A stretch of DNA of 35,196 nucleotides, taken from an uncultured Coriobacteriaceae bacterium. Lineage in GTDB: Bacteria > Actinomycetota > Coriobacteriia > Coriobacteriales > Atopobiaceae. The notes beneath the pieces were generated by a model that had not been told where the DNA came from, did not search any database, and saw only the letters and a list, made by a program, of their open reading frames with translations. The position numbers and the translations under genes were made by a program. Location of the stretch: the NCBI GenBank assembly GCA_902766445.1, contig CACXDP010000066.1, positions 1 to 35,196 on the forward strand, read 5' to 3'. This document shows positions 31,355 through 35,196 of the stretch, in pieces (the first letter of the stretch is position 1; each line of letters starts with the position of its first letter).

Positions 31355-32902
31355 CTAGAAGACCTCGATCTCGTCAATGCAGGTATCGGGCCAGTTGCAG
31401 CGACCCGTACCGTCCTTATTTGTATCGTATACCGACTTGATAAAAATGCGTAAGAATGTGGTGTTGTGCGGCTCGTCGAACTCGACGATCTGCCAATCGC
31501 CGGGACCCTCGTCTCCAAACGTCACATTCTGACTGTAGCCGTCGGAGAGCTCGATGGTGGCATCCTTGACGCGAGGGTTCCAGTAATAGTACGAGCGACC
31601 ATTGGAGCTATCCATATCGTCGGGTATCATCCTCGAGAAGCCATTGATGATCTTGAAGCCTGAGAGACGCTGCTTCTCCTTAGCCGAGAGCTCGATGTAC
31701 TCGCCGACACCAGCACAACTATCGGCAAAAGAACCAGTGATGGTTCCATTCTGCCACTCCTCGATTGTTTCGTCGCTCTCGCTTTCTGGCCAATTCGTCT
31801 GCCTGTTTCCTTGTGACCAGCATGTCTGTCTACTACCATCGAGAACCTGCTGCGGGGCGTACTTATCCGGATCGTCTGAGTCAATGAGCGTCGAGCTTGC
31901 GTTCGCGCTGCTGAACACGGGCGGGTAGGACCCTTCTTCCTCGACCGCAGACTCCGTGGTCCCGTCACTCGGCTTGTCAACGTTTCCTCCGCTATCCCTC
32001 TGCACAACACTGTTGCTTTGGCTGTCGTTAGTAATTGACGATTTCGGCAACGCTATGTAACCGATGAACGCAAGAGCAAGACAGACAATCACTCCCACTA
32101 AGATGGGATAGCGTTTGTGGGGTTCTTTGCCACGCAACCGATGACCGCAACTTGCGCAGAACTCGTTATTTACGTCGTTCTGTGCGTTGCATGAAGGGCA
32201 GATCACAACCGGGATTGGAGAAGGTAGTGGCGATGTCGGGGTTGGCGGCGTCGACGGGGTCGACGGCGATGTCGGGGTTGGCGGCGTCGATGGGGTCGGC
32301 GGAACTACTTCGTCACGCAGAGGGCGACCGCATGCTGCACAGTTACTGTTTTCCGGAGCGTTCCCTATGCCGCAATGAGGACAATGCACCTCCTGTTCGT
32401 GGGGTATGTCGCCACCAAACGATATCTGCAGACCCAGATGGTCGGCTATGCCCTGTGCAACCGACTCGGAGACCGTGCTCGCCATTCGAGGGACTATCAT
32501 GCGTTCCTCTGAGAGGAACTGCGTTGCTTTCAGTGCGGCCGTCTCGAGGTCGGAGCTCGATCGTCGATTTGCGGGCATATCGTATATTGAAAGGAATTCT
32601 TCGTCGCATTGCTTCATGAAGGTCGATCCGACGCGATCCTCCTCAGGAATGAAATCGCTGGCATAGGCAGCTAGCCGACGGGGATTCTTGAGCACGCCCA
32701 TTCCGAACTCACGCAGGGCATCCCTCACGACCTGCGCGAGGTGCTCAGCCTGAGCTGACCCCTCGCGATTGAAGTAGGACGAAGACAGGCTCGAACCAGT
32801 GCTCGCGGCTCCTGCCGAGCCAGAACCCGAGAGCTGCATGCCGCATCGCGGGCAGTGCTCGCTGCCCTCCGCGACCAAGCTCCCACAGACAGGACAATAC
32901 AT
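31355..32902 (-). CDS. Zinc-ribbon membrane protein with discoidin-like outer domain (paralogue B)
   Basis: This 515-residue protein has an N-terminal zinc ribbon (CPVCGSLVAEGSEHCPRCG), then a helical module of ~100 residues (NPRRLAAYASDFIPEEDR, LETAALKATQFLSEERM), two more zinc ribbons (CPHCGIGNAPENSNCAACG; CPSCNAQNDVNNEFCASCG), one membrane helix (about 264-285) and an outer domain of ~145 residues. The outer domain (YAPQQVLDGSRQTCW, GEYIELSAKEKQRLSGFKI, YSQNVTFGDEGPGDWQIVEF, FLRIFIKSVYDT) follows the F5/8 type C or NADase-type glycan-binding fold, which usually binds sugars. The gene lies 112 bases downstream of a close paralogue and 28 bases upstream of the FHA-ABC gene. It may sense or anchor at the cell surface. 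Confidence 0.82.
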   Translation of the reverse strand: MYCPVCGSLVAEGSEHCPRCGMQLSGSGSAGAASTGSSLSSSYFNREGSAQAEHLAQVVRDALREFGMGVLKNPRRLAAYASDFIPEEDRVGSTFMKQCDEEFLSIYDMPANRRSSSDLETAALKATQFLSEERMIVPRMASTVSESVAQGIADHLGLQISFGGDIPHEQEVHCPHCGIGNAPENSNCAACGRPLRDEVVPPTPSTPPTPTSPSTPSTPPTPTSPLPSPIPVVICPSCNAQNDVNNEFCASCGHRLRGKEPHKRYPILVGVIVCLALAFIGYIALPKSSITNDSQSNSVVQRDSGGNVDKPSDGTTESAVEEEGSYPPVFSSANASSTLIDSDDPDKYAPQQVLDGSRQTCWSQGNRQTNWPESESDETIEEWQNGTITGSFADSCAGVGEYIELSAKEKQRLSGFKIINGFSRMIPDDMDSSNGRSYYYWNPRVKDATIELSDGYSQNVTFGDEGPGDWQIVEFDEPHNTTFLRIFIKSVYDTNKDGTGRCNWPDTCIDEIEVF

Positions 32903-32936
32903 GGCGCCTCATTTCCTTGCCCGTCGTCACGGTACG

Positions 32937-32945
32937 AGTATAGCA
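32937..32945 (-). promoter_or_regulatory. Extended -10 box of paralogue B
   Basis: The minus strand reads TGCTATACT, a TGN extended -10 motif, 35 bases before the ATG. The same motif with the same flanks lies before paralogue A (34618-34626). The -35 position falls in the end of the palindrome at 32952-33017, where no TTGACA-like box is present. Confidence 0.5.
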
Positions 32946-32951
32946 GGGCGC

Positions 32952-33017
32952 TGACCGCTAGCCCACAGTGGGATCGTGGTCAAAAGTGACCACGATCCCA
33001 CTGTGGGCTAGCGGTCA
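32952..33017. repeat. 66 bp perfect palindrome, family C, copy 2
   Basis: Arms 32952-32982 and 32987-33017 are exact reverse complements around AAAG. The outer end supplies the TGA stop codon of paralogue A (33015-33017), and the other end lies 6 bases from the extended -10 box of paralogue B. It therefore fills the space where a terminator for A and an operator or -35 region for B would be. Confidence 0.92.
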
Positions 33018-34583
33018 GAAAACCTCGATCTCGTCGATGCTGGTATCGGGCCAGTTGCAGCGACCCGTACCGTCTTTATTTGTATCGTATACCGACTTGA
33101 TAAGAATGCGTAAGAATGTGGTGTTGTGTGGCTCATCGAACTCGATTGTCTGCCAATCGCCGGGACCCTCGTCCCCGAACGTCACATCCTGACTGTAGCC
33201 GTCGGAGAGCTCGATGGTGGCATCCTTGATTCGGGAGTTCCAGTAATAGAACGAACGGCCATTGGAGCTATCCCAATCGTCAGGTATCAGCTTCGAGTAA
33301 CCGTTGATGATCTTGAAGCCCGAGAGACGCTGCTTCTCCTTAGCCGAGAGCTCGATGTACTCGCCGATACCGACCGCTTTATCGGCGCGAGAACCAGTGA
33401 CGTTTCCCTTCTGCCAGTCCTCGTCGGTTCCGTCACTCGCGCCTTCCGCCCAGCAGGTCTGCCTATTGCCATCGATCACTTGCTGCGGGGCGTATTTGTC
33501 AGGTTCGTTCGAGTCCGTGAGCGACGAGCTAGCACTCACAGTGGAAAACACAGGTGGGTAGGATCCCTCTTCCTCGACTACATGCTCTGTTGTCTCGTCA
33601 CTCGGCTCGTCAGTGCCTTTTCCGTCCTCATCCTGCTCGACGACAATCGTATCATCGTCTACTTTGCCAGGAACTTCTGGCGTTTTCGGCAAAAGCCTGT
33701 ACGCGGCGAACCCGATGACGAGGCAGGCGAGTACTGCCACCAGAGCAGGAAGCCATTTTGGGCTGTCCTTGCCACGCAGTCTACGACCGCAGTTCGAGCA
33801 GAACTCGCTATTGATGACATTCTGTGCCTTACAAGACGGACAGGCTACCGTCGGTAGCGCAGGTGGCGCAGGTGGTGGAGGTGGAGGTGGCACGACTTCG
33901 TCATGCAGAGACTGGCCACAAGCAGAGCAGAAGTCATTGTCAGCAGGATTCTGCATTCCACAAGCCAGGCAGGGTACGGTTTTAAGAGGAGCCCCCTCCA
34001 TCGACCTGCCGCACGATGCACAGTTCACGTTTTCCAGAGCGTTCCCCGCGCCGCAATACGGACAATACTTCACCTGCTCTGGAGATACGCCAGCACCGAA
34101 CGATACGCGCAGACCCAAATAGTTGGCAATGCCCCGGGAAACCGACTCAGAGACCGTGCTCGCCATCCGTCGTACTATCATCCGCTCCTCAGAGAGTAAC
34201 TGCGTCGCCTTCAGCGCGGCCGTCTCGAGCTCAAAGCCCGACCGACTCTGGGCGGCCCTCTCGAATATGGAAAGGTATTCTTCGTCACATTGCTTCAGGA
34301 AGGTCGATCCGACGCGATCCTCCTCGGGGATGAAGTCCATGACAAAGGCAGTCAAGCGGCGGGGATTCTTGAGCACGCCCATTCCGAACTCATCCAGGGC
34401 ATCCCTCACGACCTGCGCGAGGTGCTCAGCCTGAGCTGACCCCTCGCGATTGAAGTAGGACGAAGACAAGCTCGAACCAGTGCTCGCGGCTCTTGCCGAG
34501 CCAGAACCCGAGAGCTGCATGCCGCATCGCGGGCAGTGCTCGCTGCCCTCCGCGACCGAACTCCCACAGTTGGGACAATACAT
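33015..34583 (-). CDS. Zinc-ribbon membrane protein with discoidin-like outer domain (paralogue A)
   Basis: This 522-residue protein has the same plan as the next gene: zinc ribbon at residues 3-21 (CPNCGSSVAEGSEHCPRCG), helical module (NPRRLTAFVMDFIPEEDR), then three further zinc ribbons (CPYCGAGNALENVNCASCG, CLACGMQNPADNDFCSACG, CPSCKAQNVINSEFCSNCG), a proline run, one membrane helix (about 276-298) and the discoidin-like outer domain (GEYIELSAKEKQRLSGFKI, YSQDVTFGDEGPGDWQTIEF). The first ~160 and last ~130 residues are nearly the same as in paralogue B; the middle differs, and A has one extra zinc ribbon. It is the first gene of the cluster. Its TGA stop is part of the palindrome that follows. 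Confidence 0.82.
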   Translation of the reverse strand: MYCPNCGSSVAEGSEHCPRCGMQLSGSGSARAASTGSSLSSSYFNREGSAQAEHLAQVVRDALDEFGMGVLKNPRRLTAFVMDFIPEEDRVGSTFLKQCDEEYLSIFERAAQSRSGFELETAALKATQLLSEERMIVRRMASTVSESVSRGIANYLGLRVSFGAGVSPEQVKYCPYCGAGNALENVNCASCGRSMEGAPLKTVPCLACGMQNPADNDFCSACGQSLHDEVVPPPPPPPAPPALPTVACPSCKAQNVINSEFCSNCGRRLRGKDSPKWLPALVAVLACLVIGFAAYRLLPKTPEVPGKVDDDTIVVEQDEDGKGTDEPSDETTEHVVEEEGSYPPVFSTVSASSSLTDSNEPDKYAPQQVIDGNRQTCWAEGASDGTDEDWQKGNVTGSRADKAVGIGEYIELSAKEKQRLSGFKIINGYSKLIPDDWDSSNGRSFYYWNSRIKDATIELSDGYSQDVTFGDEGPGDWQTIEFDEPHNTTFLRILIKSVYDTNKDGTGRCNWPDTSIDEIEVF

Positions 34584-34617
34584 GGCGCCTCATTTCCTTG
34601 CCCGTTGTCACGATTCG

Positions 34618-34626
34618 AGTATAGCA
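34618..34626 (-). promoter_or_regulatory. Extended -10 box of paralogue A
   Basis: The minus strand reads TGCTATACT, followed by a ~28 base leader with a GAGG ribosome site before ATG 34583. It matches the box before paralogue B, including the flanking CCCTGC. The palindrome at 34633-34698 ends 6 bases upstream. This is probably the main promoter of the cluster. Confidence 0.5.
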
Positions 34627-34632
34627 GGGCCG

Positions 34633-34698
34633 TGACCGCTAGCCCACAGTGGGATCGTGGTCAAAAGTGACCACGATCCCACTGTGGGCTAGCGGTCA
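34633..34698. repeat. 66 bp perfect palindrome, family C, copy 3
   Basis: Arms 34633-34663 and 34668-34698 are exact reverse complements around AAAG and identical to copy 2. It starts 6 bases after the pheT stop codon and lies just upstream of the cluster promoter, so it can end pheT transcription and mark the edge of the cluster. Confidence 0.92.
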
Positions 34699-34704
34699 GC
34701 GAGA

Positions 34705-35196
34705 CTAGGAGCGGATTTCGGCGCCGACGGCTTTGAGGACCTTGGCCACCAAACGGCTGTGCGCCTTCTCGACCTCCTTGGAAGTCAGCGTGTGGTCATC
34801 GGCGCGATAGGTGAGCGAAAAGGCCATGGACTTCTTGCCCACACCCACGCGTACGGGGTCACGGTACACGTCAAAGAGGCGCACGTCGCGCAGCAGCTTG
34901 CCGCCTGCGGAGGTGATGCGCTGCACCAGCGTCTCGTAGCTGACGTCCTCGTCCACCACGATCGCCAGATCAACGTCCACGCCGGGCAGCGTCGGCACGT
35001 CCTCGTAGGGCAACTGGTCCTGTGCCAGGCGTTGCAACACCTCGACGTTGAGCTCGAACGCGATGACGGGGTCCGAGATGCCAAAGAGGTTCAGCGTCTT
35101 TGGGTGGATGTTGCCGACCCAGCCGAGGGTCGCGCCGCGCACGACGATCTCGGCCGCGAGACCCGGCTGCAACCATGCGGAGTGCTCGGTCTCAGG
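34705..35196 (-). CDS. pheT: Phenylalanyl-tRNA synthetase beta subunit, C-terminal part
   Basis: The frame is open to the window edge, so only the last ~163 residues are seen. They include WVGNIHPKTLNLFGI, AFELNVEVL and the C-terminal anticodon-binding-type (FDX-ACB) domain with PGVDVDLAIVVDEDVSY, LLRDVRLFDVYRD, GKKSMAFSLTYRADDHTLT and a final helix. The beta subunit pairs with PheS to charge tRNA-Phe. The gene ends in TAG at 34705, directly followed by a perfect palindrome. Confidence 0.95.
   Translation of the reverse strand, partial: PETEHSAWLQPGLAAEIVVRGATLGWVGNIHPKTLNLFGISDPVIAFELNVEVLQRLAQDQLPYEDVPTLPGVDVDLAIVVDEDVSYETLVQRITSAGGKLLRDVRLFDVYRDPVRVGVGKKSMAFSLTYRADDHTLTSKEVEKAHSRLVAKVLKAVGAEIRS

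Noticed and set aside
31327-31518. N-terminal extension of the FHA-ABC protein
   Set aside because: It overlaps the end of the discoidin-like gene. The zinc ribbon begins at the Met behind a strong GAGGAGG site at 31326.
34699-35196. T-box or other Phe-responsive leader near pheT
   Set aside because: The visible part is the 3' end of the gene; the leader would lie outside the window. The palindrome after the stop is not a T-box.

Overview
The window looks like a chromosomal segment of a moderately high-GC Gram-positive anaerobe, most likely a member of the Coriobacteriia (Olsenella/Atopobium/Collinsella relatives). This rests on base composition, codon use, the many short zinc-ribbon membrane proteins and the style of the intergenic palindromes. 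It is inference from pattern only. No rRNA, tRNA, CRISPR-cas locus, transposase or integrase was recognised.

Region 1 (1-2520) is a repeat-rich gene graveyard. It holds two copies of a ~150 bp hairpin element built from a GAGTGCGTGGT unit, an 11-unit ~30 bp repeat array that inverts at its centre, an AAA-ATPase-like gene with an internal deletion, and two gene fragments that stop inside or beside the repeats.

Region 2 (2700-9720) carries an exported thioredoxin-like protein plus CcdA (thiol-disulfide exchange outside the membrane), a membrane-anchored PASTA protein without a kinase, an Lhr-like helicase with a perfect palindrome inside its reading frame, and a dicarboxylate/amino-acid symporter with an unusual cytosolic N-terminal domain.

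Region 3 (9720-21800) has a minus-strand operon of a VTC-type polyphosphate polymerase, a DUF4956 membrane protein and a CotH-family protein. Next is a minus-strand series: a 48-residue membrane protein, a six-helix membrane protein, a DUF434-type protein, an exported prephenate-dehydratase-like lipoprotein and a membrane-anchored HelD-like helicase with three topoisomerase-type zinc ribbons. A plus-strand pair (zinc-dependent phospholipase C-like protein, GntR/UTRA regulator) and mtnN on the minus strand complete it.

Region 4 (21840-34700) is the most interesting part. A 12.7 kb minus-strand cluster encodes two zinc-ribbon/discoidin-like membrane paralogues, an FHA-FHA-ABCG transporter, an atypical Ser/Thr kinase, a von Willebrand A protein, a triple zinc-ribbon protein, a PP2C phosphatase with a membrane segment and outer domain, and a zinc-ribbon membrane protein broken by an in-frame amber codon. 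Kinase + PP2C + vWA is the core of the known TerY-P / YegI-YegK-YegL type of phospho-signalling triad. Here it is extended by an FHA-gated transporter and several membrane proteins with N-terminal zinc ribbons. Near-identical 66 bp palindromes lie at both ends of the cluster and once inside it. The window ends in the 3' part of pheT (minus strand).
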